Below are positions 1 through 13,868 of a DNA stretch of 64,000 nt, piece after piece. Positions within the stretch are counted from its first letter, which is position 1. Each line of letters opens with the position of its first letter. Location of the stretch: the NCBI RefSeq assembly GCF_900496995.4, contig NC_044004.1, forward strand, positions 50,932,224 through 50,996,223, given 5' to 3'. The DNA is from Aquila chrysaetos chrysaetos (taxonomy: Eukaryota > Chordata > Aves > Accipitriformes > Accipitridae). The position numbers and the translations under genes are program-made. Below the pieces are notes generated by a model. That model worked only from the letters and a program-made list of their open reading frames with translations, had not been told where the DNA came from and did not search any database.

Positions 1-280
1 GAAGTGTGTGTGCACAGCTTTTCTATGCTGGCAGCAGTCTGAGAAGCATAGCTTTCATCCTGTGAAAACACTGTGTCCGGGAATTGATGTAAACTATTAC
101 AGCAAAAGCAAAGCACTGTTTTGCTGATACAAGCTGCATCTCCACAAGGAGATTTAGCAGGTATGGTTAGTCTAGGAAAGTGACTTCAGTGTTACTCCTC
201 AAAAAGCAGCTATGTCCATTCATGAGTCCAAAAATAATTGGCTTGAATGATAATGCCAGAGTTCAATGTCTGGCTTAAGC

Positions 281-325
281 AAAAAAAAAAAAAAAAAAAA
301 AAAAAACCAAAAAAAAAAAAAAAAA
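281..325. repeat. Poly-A tract (interrupted)
   Basis: A run of 26 A, then CC, then 17 A. It is simple sequence; no retroposon body or target-site duplication is recognisable beside it. Confidence 0.9.
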
Positions 326-3300
326 CCAAACAAAAAAGCCAACCTAGAAATCCTTAAGAAGTCAACAGAAGCTATGAAAAAGTGTAGAGCTTACACTGAA
401 AACGTGGGAATACAGATAAAATTGGTAACTTGAGGATAAAATAGTGGTTTGCTGCTCAGAGCTGCTTGAAGACTGGGGAAAACACCTTCATTAACAGCCT
501 GCTCTATCAACCTAGAAAGCAAAGACCTTACTGTTGGACTGTTAGAAAGTTTTACCTTTTATGAGGAAACGTGTGTGATGAATCTGTAGCTTTTTGACCA
601 AATACAGCAAAATAATGTATTTTAAATGTGGAGGTTTTACTTAGTTCTAAGTGTAGTCAGGTTGAAACTTGTCACAGTCAATACTCTCTTTGCCAACCAA
701 TTACATAACAATGAAACTGGATTTTTGCTAACTGAGTAGTTTGAAGCTGAAGTTTGCTCCCAAATTACAATGTGTTATGATATGTTTTAGACAATGTTTT
801 CATGTGTATGTATAGTTTCTGCATGAAATGTGATTTGATGCATAAACCTGATGAATTACCATAGTTTCTGAATCTGTCTGTAGGATATTTTTGCCCTTCC
901 CTTTGATAAAGTAAAAGTGAATAAGGAGTATTTTTGTCTTTAAAACTATCTTGAGGCCTGCAGGGATGGCACTGTCTGTTTTTCAGTGTTGGCTATGTCT
1001 CATCCACTTCCTGGGTGGTGTAATAACATCCTTTACCCCCAGATGCATAGCTGGTAAGCTGTATATTGTTTCAACAAAATAAAACAATACTGGGAATAGA
1101 GGTATTTTATTGATTGGATATTCGATAAAAAAATACTGAACCATGTAAGGAAATGAAGGGTTTCTTGTAAATCAAGTTTTCGCATCTGAGTCTGCAGAAA
1201 AGCTCCACTATGTTGGTGAGTTGCTTGTTTTACAAGGTGATTACCTGAACCTTCCAAAAGAACCGGTGGTCACTGCTGCTGTTCCCGGCTGTGGATATAG
1301 CAGAACTCTACCCTGGGATAGCAGCTGACGGATCTGCTTCTTATACTGAGCCTGTGTCACTGCTGAACAGAGACGGGGCCTACAGATAGAGGCAGCTCAG
1401 CTTCTTGCCAGTAGTGAGGTAGGGTTAAATGGAGGCCTGCAAATTCTGATATCAAAGTTTCCTTGATCTTTGATCAAGGATGTTGCTGAGGCTTTTGAAT
1501 GAAAAGAACTTGTGGAAGGCAGCTTAGAGCTCATACTTGTGAGAGACCTTGAGCTTCTTTCCTGAACATCTGATCTGGAAGGTCCTAGTCTTCCTTCTGC
1601 TCCTGGACAGGGTTTTGGCAGCATCTTCACAGCAACTTCATAGTTGCAAGGCATATGTAAATGCTTAAACTGTTAAATGCTGTTGTAGGATAATTGCAGT
1701 TTTACTTGGCACCTGGGACTAGTTCTGCTCATACTCTGACACGGCTTACATCCTCACACAAAGCTAAAGCTCATTACAGGAACAAAACTCCTGGTTTTAC
1801 AGCTGACTTCCCCTGAAGCATGTGATGAAAGAAAAAAAGATGCACAGAGATAAGCTTTCTCTATGCCACTCTGTCTTGTGACTCAACTCCCAGGTCAGAT
1901 CTTGGCTAGTCCTGCAGACTGTCATGCTATGCAACTTGCTCTTTTCTCTGAGTGCAAGGTGTGTGTTAGACTTATCAGCGAGGGGAGAGGGTATGTTGTT
2001 TTTTTAAAAAATAAAAATCTTCCATGATCATCACTTTGCATCATTAAATTCCAAAAGGGAAATTAAACCAGGTGGCACTATTTCCAGCACTAGGAGTTGT
2101 TGCACAGAGAAATTGCTGAAATAAGGTAGCAAGCAATGCCTGCCTGCACAGCCATCTAAAAGCTGAAAATGCAGTATTTGTACACAGGTTGTTGTCCACT
2201 TAGCACTAATTACAAGTGGTGTATTTTTCCCTCCTTAGTAAAGCAAATTAGCATTAGCTCTCAATATTTTCAGATTACCTATCAAGGAGTGATTCTGGTA
2301 CAGAAATAGCCCAGCTGCCTCCAAACTGAAGTATATGAGCAAAACCACAAAAATAAAATAAAAAAAACACCTCGTGGAGTTGCAGTCTGTATCAACAGAC
2401 AATGCTCTTGTCTCGTGTGTAATGAAACATACTGTCAGGTCCCTTGTTCTCCTTCTGTACCTGTTGGGGCAGTTCAGGGTTAAGTGCTGTGTGGGAGAGG
2501 CTCCATATCCTTCAGCATATTTCACTGAAACCTTCCTCTACAGCCGATTCTCTTGCTTTCCTAATATTGTGTCTGACTACAGTAGTTTTCATTTTCTGAC
2601 ATCTCCATTTCTATTGCAGCTGTGTTTTGCCAGTGCTAATGAAAATAACCAGCAGACTCCCTTTATGTGGCCTGTATTTATCTCCCACTGTCTTCTGTCT
2701 TAAAAGTTCCCTCCATTCATGCTGAGTGTCAATGTTTTTTCAGTAAGGAAGTGGCAAGCACTTGCAAAAGTACATGGAGCTGGGAATGGCTGGATTGGAT
2801 TAAGATGAAGTCAAGGGAGCAAACCGTCAGGCTGCGAATTGACCTCTGTGGGCAGTATGTCTGCGAAAAGAACTTTTTTCAGCCTTCTGTCAGAGAAGCA
2901 TTTTTGTCAAGGGTACAGTATTGGCAGCTGGTGGCTGGAGCAGATTAAGGACTGGTGAACTGGCAGCATGGAGAAGACCTGGAAGCATCCTCTCCATCTT
3001 ACTTTAGGAATGACTAAGACTTGTATAAGCAGGAAGCTGGCCTAGGAAGTGCTAGCTCAGCCACTCCACAGGCATGCCATTGCAAATCCTGTAGGTAGAT
3101 GTATGTTTAAAGATACCAGATGCTTCTGAAAATGCCACAATGCTAGTGCCAAGCACAAGAAAGGGGACTTGGACCTGCATCCGTGTTTTTTTCCCACTGC
3201 AGTGTGTCTTGGAATGAACCGTGAAGGCCAGAAATTGAAAGAGCAGCGAGCAAGCATGATGAAGGGTAGCAAGTTTCCACCTGCACTAGCCAAAGCCAGG

Positions 3301-6300
3301 CTTGCAGGTGGAGGAGCCTTTGCCCTGGAATGTCCTGTCTGCTTGCTCTTCTCGCACAACAGCAGGAAATACTAGGCAGCTCTAGTAGCAGTTGTATCAG
3401 GATTATTTTACTGGGCTTAGAAGTTTCATTCTGCATCCCTAAAGAAGTCCTAAGGGCAATTACCAGTAATACATATTGATACCTTTTGCTATGAGGACCA
3501 TCTGAGCCATAGTCCAATTCAGTCTTCAAACTATCCACTGTGAAGTTTGGTGGAGACCTATCACCACCTGCTTAAAGACCAGGTTCTCCAAGTTACCGCA
3601 CAGGGAATTTTCCCTCGATTACTGGATTTGCCTTGACTTCCCTGGCACTGAGACTCCTGTGCAGTCTTTGCTCTACAACTGTATTTGGATGTCATTGTAC
3701 AGGATCCTCTGAGAACTGGCCTTGAGATCATAGCCTGAAGATCATGGCCCCTGCTAGCCGTTTTCTATAGGCCTCCTGTGCCCTTGTAATTAGCATGTGG
3801 GGGGGTGTATTTATTGAGGCAGCACTGGAATTGCCAGCAATCCAAAATACCTTTTGCTGCTGCTGAGTAATGGGATTTACTCATCTCCCAGTCAAGTCCT
3901 GTAGTAATTTTCATGTCATTTAGCAGCTGTAGATGCATCACATCTACTTTAATGGACAAAAAACAATTACGGTTGAGGGAAAAAGAAAAAAAAAGGCGTA
4001 ATGAATGTAGGTAAAATGTTGAGGTGGAACAACTTTGCAGAGCTGACCTTCACGCTGGGAATACTTTACCAACATTCTTTTTCCAGGAGGAGGAGGAGTA
4101 CTTTATTGCTGTGGATTTGAGTAATACCACCAGTGCTTTCTGCACCACTCCAGCAAGAGTGGGAGACTTAGAACTGTGACAGGTCTGGTGTTCAATAAAG
4201 TCAGACCTGTCTGGGGCTCTTTGTAGTTTGATGCACAGCTTGCAAAGAATTGGTAGCAGTAACAAGTGAAGTTAGATCAGTGCAGAAATTCACACAGTTG
4301 CAGAATAGACAGAAACAAATGATCTGTGCTGTTCCTGAAATTGAGGTAAAAAATCAAGCTCAACGTAGGCTGAAACAGCTCGGAAAGTTGTTCCTGTCTT
4401 TGCTTTTGAGTCAAGGAGATCCTGTTCAGCACAAATCATCTGCTGCCGCTGGCACCTACTGTCAGCAGTGAAGTGCTCTTTTCCTTACGTAGGCAAATCC
4501 TGTGTCCTCATCCTGACTATTACAAAACCAGCCAGGCCCCCTGGGTCACAGTGCAGTGTGATTCTCTCTTGGCAAGCTTGGCTGGTTAATTCTACATGCT
4601 CTCCTTCATAACAGGTGGAAGGATTTATTTCCTTTTTAACAAGGAGCTGGGGATTAGGCTGTAACTAAGCGAATGTGTATAGAGCTGAAACAGTGCAAAC
4701 ATAAGTGATGACAGGAAGACTACACTTGAATCCAGTAATCCAGGTTTACCTGAGATACTAATACATTCCCTTTAGCTCAGCTGATGCAGGTGCTAAAGAG
4801 AAATTAGGGTTTGGACAGATACTGAATTTTGCATTGCAAAGCTGCTTTGGGCATAACTGAGGAACAGAACTTTCTGCAGCAGCTGGGAGAGAAACACAAC
4901 GCGAACCGTCTCCAACAGCGTTCAACCTGAGAAGAGCAGGGGAGAGCAAGGAGTCCCAGACAGGAACCGATGAGCGTTTCTAGCCTGAACATGCTACCGA
5001 GGCATGTGTTCCTCTCCAGCCTTTGTTTGCTCAAGCACCTGAGAGGCCTCGTGGAGCAACGAGTGCTACCACTTAGCCTCAGCTTGGCGGATCTCCAAGC
5101 CAAGAGGCCGTGGGCGAGGGAAGATTGTATTTGATGACCTTTGGACAGCATGTCAGGAGAGGCCCAGGAAGACAGCTGAGCTACAGGAATGTTTCATGCC
5201 CTGGAATGACAAACGAAGCAAGGGCAAGGAACGGTCGGCAACAGAGACCTTTGAAAAAATGATGTGGGATGCTCTGGTGAAGGCAGTCGACGTACTGGAG
5301 GGTGTTCTTGTGCGCTGCGGCTGCAGCACGCTAACGGAGCTGCATCCCCCAGTCTGCACGTGGCTTATGAGGACGCCACGTACATTCCGCTGCCGGGTCA
5401 GGCCGTCAATCTTGCCAGTTCAGAGACACATGCACCTCAAAATACAAGCCCTCTGGTTTATGAAACTGCTTACCACAGCATGTTTTAAAGGCCAAAACCA
5501 AAGATGAGATAGAAAGGATTAGGTGATTTCTCAGCAAGTCAGCACATCAGTCACTGAGCCATTATGTGACTTCTGGCTCAAAAATCCCTAGATCTTGAAT
5601 TCCAGAAGCAGAAGGTGTTAATGGCCTCCATCAAAATCGGGGTACTGGGGTAGGCGGAGCTTTCTTCCGAGACCGTATGACAGCTCTTACATCCTTATCT
5701 ACGAGGATGAGCCTCCTGGCGCGGCCTCCTGGTACAGAAAGGTAATGCTAGCTGAACAGCGCTTTTCCCAGTAGTTGGCTGGAATTCTGCAAACAGTATA
5801 CCTGTAGTTGCACTAGAGCTTTTGCTGGCGTAGGTGGAAGGAGAGAAGAGTACAGGTGTTTTGCATTCCTGTCGCAATATATGTCCTTGGCAGATAATTT
5901 AAACGTAGGCCAAATTTCATAATAAAGTTATGACAGTTGGCACCCCCTAATTCAGCCTTTCTATTAGACCGATGATTTGAATAAGCAGTTGCCCTTACTG
6001 CATTCAGACACTTTCACACTTCGCAGACAAGACTGCTAAACAAATGTTAATTTGTCAACGCGCCAGACAAGGGCAGGTAACATTACCTGTTTTCCAGGAA
6101 AGTTTGTGGATGAAACATTAATGTTAAGATTTTGATGATGAAATAAAATCCATGCTCTTTCATCTCAGTAAGTGGCCTGATTTCCCACTGAAATCAGAAG
6201 AAAAGGCATGGTCGACATTTTGGACAGCTATGCCATTTTTGCTGAGCATCCTAAATAAATGAAAAAACAATTACTAAATACTTCATTTGCGTTTCAAGAG

Positions 6301-6317
6301 ATGGAGCTATAGCCTGT

Positions 6318-6368
6318 GCTATATTACAGCATGAGCTACATTACAGCACGTGCTGTATTACAGTGGTC
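6318..6368. repeat. 17-bp tandem repeat, three copies
   Basis: Three diverged head-to-tail units begin at 6318, 6335 and 6352. Each starts GCT and carries ATTACAG in its middle. A second small duplication follows within 40 bases. Confidence 0.7.
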
Positions 6369-6404
6369 ACATAACATCTAGATCTACAGAAGCTAGAGCT
6401 TAAG

Positions 6405-6442
6405 ATCTCATAGATCTTAACAAATCTCATACATCTTAACAA
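6405..6442. repeat. 19-bp tandem duplication, two copies
   Basis: ATCTCATAGATCTTAACAA at 6405-6423 is repeated at 6424-6442 with one base changed. A partial third copy may follow. Confidence 0.75.
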
Positions 6443-9400
6443 ATCAAATCTCAGTGCACTAGTCTGCATTTCCACCCAAGACAGGGACGTTGTAGGAGCT
6501 TCTTCCAGCCATAGCAGTCTACTATTATAAGCCATGTGAGAACTGTAGGGAGAAGAAATACCTTTTATTAGCATGAAACAGAGCTTGCATTTCGCTTTTT
6601 CTTCACTATTTTTCTTCAGTAAGCTTTTTCAGCTTATTTTTTCCCTAACAATTTGCCACGCTACTGAAGCCCACTGAGTTGAGATTAAAAACTGCATCTG
6701 TCCCAGAGGAGGTCTCTGAGCAGGCTGGCTGGCTGGCAAGGGGAGAGTTAACAGGATTGGCATGATTTTCCTATCCTGGAGTAGTGCCTCAGGGCCCCAG
6801 CCCAGACTGGGAGAGGAAACCGATCATACTGGGCACCGTATCCCCCCCCCGTAAGACACAATCCCCGTCCTGCTGGGTCCCCAGACAAAAGGCTGGGGGC
6901 AGGGATCACCCTGCAGGGATGGGTGGGATGCAGATTTTCCTGTTCCTTTCTTACCTTGTGGGCAGAGTTTTGTTAGTCCGAGATGAGCTGCAGAGATACT
7001 AGGAAGAAAAGAGTGAAAAGGGAGACATTCGTAACTGGGGTTTGAGACTGAACTGCCCATCTAGGTCAATCGGTGAAGCGGCGGCTGTTACTGAGAACTA
7101 TCGGTTTGGGGCTTTTTCTTTCTGGCTTCCCATTCAGAAAAAAAAAAAAAGGGGGACAATAGAAAAGTCATTTTGTCTGCACAGAGCACTGAATTTTCCA
7201 TATTTAAAAGAAATGTCAGGCCTCGCTTAAATCTGGGCATTAGCCAGTATTGTACTGGTGCGGCTGCATCAGTGAAACCTCTCTTGAAAGTGTGCTGCGA
7301 CCCCACAGCTTACCCTGGGACCACAAAGGCAAAAAACACCCTCGGGGGCTTCGCCCAGCCTGTAAATGGGTGTCCTGCCCTGCGCGGCTTTCCCAGCGCT
7401 GGGAGCCAAAGCCGCAGCATCACCAGGAGCTCAGGGTTTGGAAAAGTCCGGGGAAGCGCGCAGAGAGCGTGCTTGGGAAAATGCTCATACACTTCACTGA
7501 GTCTTAGGGATTATTTCAGGCTGGTGAAACGATGTCTCTGTTGACTGAACAATTACTGGAGGTGAAGTGGAAAGGACACATAGTTTATATGTTTGTCTAG
7601 GCTGTCTTTTAATTTCTACACACACACTATAGTTGTGCTGGTGCAAACAGCAAAGCTTGGAGAGCTGGGCTGGAGTGAACAGTGACTTGGTACAATGAGA
7701 TGCATCTTCATGTCTTCTGGAAAAAAACCTGTGCGCGGAAGCGAGTGGCAAAGATACTTTTACTGCATCTCTACATCTAACGCTGGATGTATTTCAGTCT
7801 TACCGCGTGATTTAGGGTACACTCCCCTCACTACTGTCCGATCTCTGACCCCTTTTGTCCCCAGTACTGGAAAGGTACAGCTCTTCCAGAGAGTCAGACT
7901 CAGGGTTAAATATTGCCTGGTTGTCAGAGGGCGAGCCTGTGCTTGCAGCAGGTGCGAGAACAGGCAGTGGCCCCTGTGCTGGGGAAGGTACGGCAAAGGC
8001 TCGGTGAAGGAGGGAACGGAGGAAGAAAGGGCTCGATTAACGATGGGGCGAACATCCCAAATGTCTTTGGCTTCCTGACACTTCCAAGCCAGCGGGCATA
8101 GGAAGCCTGGTGAGAAGCAGGAGCGAGAGGATTGTGGGTTAAACCCAGAGGCATTTAGGAAAGTTAGGTGGAATTTCAGAACCTGGGGTGAATAAACCAG
8201 ACTCTTCCCAGCAGGAGAGTGATTGAGAGCAGGCGTGCAGCCTGGAGTTTGACTTGCTGGGAGTGAAAGGGAAACCAAGGGACAGGACCGTGGTCAGAAC
8301 AGCTGAGCCCCACTGCACAACAGCATGTTCTTTCCAAAGAGGGCCTTCCTCCTCCCTTATTTTTCCTCTTACCCAGTAATTGTCCATTACACCCTCTCTC
8401 CTCCCCACATAATCCCTGTCGCTGTCAATTAGCCAGTGGCAAAGAGCAGAGGGCTGTTGCTTAAGAAACAATTGCTCATCCAGAGAACTGTTGTCAAACA
8501 CCAGGCGCACTGTTCCCTACCCTGCCATCACCCAAGACGAAAGACGTACCACTCCAAATCCAGTTACACCAGTGCTATCTCCTCTGCTCCAGTACGAGAA
8601 AGGCCTTTAAAAACAGTTTTACGTGTTGCAGCTGCACCTGTGGCACTGTAACTCTAGGTACAACATTACCCTCCCCACCAAACAGTTACTCGGGCAACTT
8701 TATTTGTCTGGTTCAGAAGCCAGGAATCGCTGCAGAGGATTAGGTGCTATGTGCCTAGCCCTGACACCTGACTGCACGGCTTCCAGCTGCAAACTTGAGA
8801 GCAGGTTTCCCACAGCCCTCGGTACCTACCGGCTCTCCTTTCCATGGCCTGAAATCATTTGGAAACGCAACCACATAAATGGGAGCTGCATAAAGTCTGA
8901 TGGCACAAAATTAACCGTTAGAGCATCTTGAAATGAGTGGGACTCTCGACATGATGTGTTTGTGCCAGGTTTGTGCTTTGAGTCAGATGGTTTTGGTGGG
9001 TTAGGTCCAGCAGTGGCAGCCTGAATGCTGGATTTACTGGTAACAGGCGTATGTAAGGAGCCAAAAGAGGTTTTGAAAAAGCTATGTAAAAATAGGTAGA
9101 AGTCTTAAGCCTGATTGCTTGTAGAGAAATGCCCTGTGAGTAGAAAAATGACTTTAAGTACTTACCTGAAGAGTCTTTGCCTTATTTGAGCATGATATTT
9201 TGTACTGTATGAAATTATGGCTTTGCTGAAGTTTGCCCCTTCACAGTACCCACTCCTATCCAAGCAGGTAGCAAAAACATAACAAATCCAATCTATTCTC
9301 TGTGCTTTTCTGCAAGAGCTAAGAATGAGTAGCTAAGTCCAGATAACCACCTATAAACTGGTATTCTCAAAAACTGACCCTGCATTACATTCATTTTTAG

Positions 9401-12400
9401 GCAGAAGCGATAACGTCGCATTTCCAGTGACCCTGCAAGGTGGGGTAAGCCGGCGCTGCTGACCAAAAAGGAGCTTTTTGGAGAGGTAGTTTTAATAGGT
9501 GGTTTTTTACTGATCCTGTTCACCACACAGATACAGAAACCTTCATGTTGGAAGGAGGGAGGAGATGCCACGGTGGAATGGCTACGAGTCGGAGAATTTC
9601 ACTGACTATTTGAAAAAAATTATTTATTAGATTCCTGTCGTCATGAGACCTGCATGTTCTGAAAGCTGTAGAACGAGCTTTTTCTTTAAAGCCAGAATTT
9701 CTGAAATGCAAGTGATGCTGCACAGGGCGTGAAATTTTGTCCCATCCTGATCTTCAAACACGAGATGTGTTATAAGTAGCAAATGACACACAAACCAAAA
9801 CAAATGGAGACCTTTTTTAACCCAGGCAGCAATGCTTTTTCTCCACTAGCACTGAAAGAGAGTCCTTTCAGAGCACAATACTGCAAAGTGTATATACATC
9901 GTTTGACACTCTGAATAGCTTTTTAGAAATTCAGTGGAGCCGACATTGTATTTTTAAAGCAAGTGCTTGTAGGGTCTATTTTCCTGGCAGTGAAGCAATT
10001 AATATTTAAGTTTTGTTAGAACACTGGAGCCATAAACACAGTTTTATAACATTAACATAGACAGTTACAGCAAATTGGCATACTTGCAGAGTACAAAAGT
10101 TGAGAAATCTGGTCAGACTGGTTTCTGAAAGGCAAAAGAGATCTCTGTTGAAGTGATAAACATTAAAATACTATTAAGATAACATTAATAGGGGTGCTTT
10201 CAGAGCAATCTGGTGACTCAAAAAAAAAAAAAAAACAGATGAGGAAAAGCAGACGGTGGGGGGGAAAAAAAAAAAAGCTTCCGGGGAATGAACCTAAAAG
10301 GGCACTTATGTCAAATCCAATTGTGAAATTATACATGAAGGAAAGAACCTAAGTTCCCTCAGGAACCTCGAGTCATCTAAAATGCTTTAACAGTTCTAAA
10401 TGCAGCGCCTTTATTTTTATAACAGATGGATGTTAATATTGAAGTATGCTTTCTATTACAAACTCAGTTTGAGCTCCCTGCTCCCCAGCTGATGCAGAAT
10501 GGAAACAATACATCTTAGTGTTAACGTCAAGTTTCTTGTTTTGGCAGAAGTTTTTATTTACTATTGCATTTTTTTGCAGACATTACAGGCTTTGATGTGG
10601 ATCATTTCTTTCAGGATACATATTCACTGCAGAATTATCTACATTCAAGCTGCTCGAAAGCATCCCGACCACAAAATAATTGCTGTAGCCACTTCCGTGT
10701 TCCGCTAAGATTTCTTGGGGTGCACATGTGGGATTTTTTGGAAAGCACTGGAGAACTAACAGCACTTGACTGCTGGCGCTGCTAAGGAGTGGTGTAACTT
10801 GAGTTTTAACCTATAAATCTGATGGGGCAGCCACTACAGTTAAGGGGGTTTGTGAATGGCTCAGACTTGACTTAGGGGCAATGTTCAGCTTTGAGCTCAA
10901 AGGAGCTTTTCGCCGGGAACACATCCTTTGTGTTGGGCTGGGATAAGGAGAGCATTGAGCAAAGAGCTGCCTGCAAATAAGGCAAGTTCTTCAGGAAGAG
11001 GAGTAGGCAACGGCGATGTCGAAACTACTTACGGAAGCTGGACTAAAAGTTGGGTTAGATTTTTTCGGAGCCAAGTAGTCTGAGCCAGTCGCATCCATGT
11101 TATTTTGGAAAGGCAAAGCTTTGATGCGAGTCTGTCCTCCCGTGCGCCCAAGTTTCTCTGCCCGAAGAGCAGCTCAGCGCTGTGGCCTGTGTTAACACCA
11201 GAGCACGGCTGTGGTCCAAGCACCCCACTCCAAACTGGGGGAAGTTACCCCGAGAGCAGCGAAGCAGGAGGAAAGACACAGGGAGGTTGCAAAGAGCCTG
11301 ATGCTTTGGCAAGGGAGCTCAGCTTAAGATTTTAGGGCAACCTCTTTCAAATAAATACATAACATAATATATATAAATATATATAAATCCATAATATAAC
11401 ACACCTGTATTAAAGAGTTCCTCTTCTGGATGAAGAAAATGACAGGCAGGCACCTATGGGGGTTGAAGAAAGGAGCTTGCCCTTGGGAACCAGGGATACA
11501 TAAGCAGAAGTAGGACCAGCTGGGAAGATTTGCAAGTGCGGTTGGCATTTCTGTAACTGCTAATGAACGAGTCTTTAGGGGAAAAAAAAGAAAATTATAT
11601 GATGAAGAAACTCTTCTAGAAATGTAAATTGTAAAAGGCGTTTAAAAATCTTTCAAAAGAGGTGGGAAACATCAAAACTCCTTTAAAACGACTTAGAAAA
11701 TGAAGCCTTTTTGAAAGAAAAGTTCTTAGGTTATTTATATGCTTTGCCAAGTTTTATTCAGAAGCTTTCTGAAAGCTGGAAGTGCCACGTTACAGTTAAA
11801 AAAGCACTGAAGTGGTGCGAGAATCCACTGTTACACTTTCCTGAGAATAAACCCTCCAGCATAAAACCCCTATCACCACAGGTCTTCATCAGACACTGAA
11901 AAAAAGATGCGAAGAGCTGACTCGTGACCGAACTGTGGCGGTGTTTTAAACCCAAGGGTAACGGCGTGTGCCTGTCGCAGGCGCATTGGCAAGGAGGGTG
12001 ACAAGGCACCTCTGGTGCACACCCCAAAACCACTGCCGTGCGGGCCGGGAAGGCTCTTACTCACCATCCGCAAGTGTATCTATCACACTTTGGGGCGAGT
12101 CCTAAAAATCTCGGTGTTTGTCTAAGTATCGATTTAAGTATTTACGGAGGCTTGGATTCTGACAAACACAGATATAAGCGCCTGCGGAGGAGTAACCGGG
12201 CTGCAGTCTGCATCCCGCGGTCTGGTACGCACGACGTGACCCCCGCACCTGTACTGCTCAATTAAATGAAATACCGTACAGTCGCTTTGAAGCCAAACTC
12301 CTCTACCCTGCCTTACGGGGGATTGGTTCCATCAGAGCCTCTACCAACGATGGTTAGGAAAAAAACCCCAACTTTCAAAACCCCGGGAAGAAAACGGCAC

Positions 12401-13553
12401 GTGAAATCCCTCAGGATTCACCTGGGGGAGAAGCTTCAAAACGTTTTGCAACTTGAAACGCGGCCCGGGAGTATTGGCACCAACTGGGCTCAGCTGCGCT
12501 GAAATTCCTGTTGGGATACAGACTAAACAGGGATGGATCAGGGATGCTCCTTAGATACCCCATTTAAATACATGACAACATATCCGACACAGCGCCTTTA
12601 CGCTCCTTCACCAATTCCTGACGTAGTTTGAATTCTCCAGTTATTTTTGTACCTGGGAAAAACCCTGTTTGCTTTCCCCGGTTCCGGAGAAGTTTCCGCT
12701 TTGCCGGCCGGGGAGGCTGCCCCCGTCTCTGCGCCTGCTGCCTGGCAGGGCAGCAAATCTCGCTTTGAAGTTGGCCAGAGCAGACAAGGAGAGGGTTTTC
12801 TGCAGCCTCCTGGCGAGGTCAGCTCATTAAGCGCTCGGCTCCTGCTGAAAAATCGGCTCAACCCGAGGAATTTCAGGCCCAAGGTGACTTTTCAGACATT
12901 AACGTCGAGGAGCCGCGGGAGAAGAAAGAACCACTGGGAAGTTTGGGTTCCTCACTGGGGATTGGAATTTGTCGACGACCCAACCTCGGCCCGGCCGCTG
13001 TCCTTGCCCTCCCGGTGGTTGTAGGGACCCGCTGCCGCGAGGCGAGCGCACGGCCGGGCTCTGCGACAGCGACCGCCTGGGGTTTTCTCCAGGATTTGGG
13101 ACGAAGAGGAACCTCCGCGGAGGCCCGGGCTCCTACGGCTGCTTGAGGCGCTTTACATTTCACGGGCAGCTCGGGCAACGCTCAGACGCCCGGCCCCTGC
13201 CACGGCGGGGCACGGTGACGGTGACGCCACGGGCAACACCGCGGCGCCGCAGGGTTCAGCCTTCTCTTCCCCGAACGGGACAAAGGAGAGCACGGCGGCA
13301 GCGCAGCCGGGCACCGACACCCCCCCCCCCTCCACCGGGCTGCCGGTTCTGCCCCTGAGGACGAACCTTCTCCTCGGGTGGAGGCCACGAACGCCACCGC
13401 CGGGGCGTTCCCCCCGCGGGACCCCTCGGCGCCCCCCCCCCCGCTCTCGGGTCACCCCGTCGGCCCCGGCCCCTCCCGCGGCCCCGCGCCGCCCTCCCCG
13501 CTCCCCCCGCCCAAGGCCGCGGCCGGGGCCGGGGGCGGGGCGCGCGGCGCCGG

Positions 13554-13587
13554 TGGGGGCGGGCGGGGCGGGGCGGGGCGGGGCGGC
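13554..13587 (+). promoter_or_regulatory. Tandem GC boxes (Sp1/KLF type)
   Basis: Five consecutive GGGGC units make overlapping GGGCGG-type boxes about 160 bases upstream of the predicted exon 1 donor. This is the best candidate core-proximal promoter element of REST. The same bases can form a G-quadruplex on the plus strand. Confidence 0.7.
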
Positions 13588-13589
13588 GC

Positions 13590-13744
13590 CGCCGCTGCGC
13601 GCTGTGTGCTGGAATGCGCGGCGCCTCCCGCCGCGCCGCCGCCGCCAGCAGCGCCTCCCCGCCTCGCGCGCGCCCCGGCCCCCGCGCGCCACCGCCCCGC
13701 GCCCCGCAGCAGCGCTCGCGGCCGGTCGGCCACCGCGCCGCCGT
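13590..13744 (+). other. REST: REST exon 1, predicted non-coding
   Basis: A strong GTGAGT donor begins at 13745, downstream of the GC boxes, and would join to the acceptor ending at 15116. The 5' boundary is a guess from the GC-box position. Donors near 14178 or 14711 could serve alternative first exons. The assignment rests only on splice-site quality and on the known non-coding first exon of mammalian REST. Confidence 0.4.
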
Positions 13745-13835
13745 GTGAGTGCGGCGGGGCCCGGCGGGACCCGGGCCCGGGCGTGGGGGAGGGGGGGAGG
13801 GCCGGGGGACGTGGGGGGGGGAGTCGGGCCGCGCC

Positions 13836-13864
13836 GGGCCGGGCCGGGCCGGGCCGGGCCGGGC
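13836..13864. repeat. (GGGCC)n pentamer array
   Basis: Five perfect GGGCC units plus GGGC lie in the predicted first intron of REST, just before an RE1-like half site. Confidence 0.9.
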
Positions 13865-13868
13865 GAGA

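Larger units (their letters stand above)
1..13000. other. Intergenic region upstream of REST, no gene recognised
   Basis: I see no spliced coding structure that matches a known family here. In mammals SPINK2 and HOPX lie on this side of REST; I looked for a Kazal cysteine pattern and a HOPX-like homeodomain and saw neither. Open frames are short or of low complexity. The stretch holds an A-run near its start, short tandem repeats at 6.3-6.45 kb, an AT-rich run at about 11.36 kb and increasing CpG content after 12.6 kb. Distal REST enhancers could lie here, but nothing in the bases alone proves one. A Ser-rich open stretch on the minus strand at 1397-1654 is discussed as a weak candidate. Confidence 0.7.

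Noticed and set aside
7760-8278. 172-codon minus-strand open frame upstream of REST
   Set aside because: No domain, no codon pattern, overlapping equally open frames on the other strand, and no recognisable homology.
10564-10785. 73-codon plus-strand frame after a TTTTTTTGCAG acceptor-like site
   Set aside because: The acceptor looks good, but the peptide is unrecognisable, the frame stops soon and no partner exon was found.
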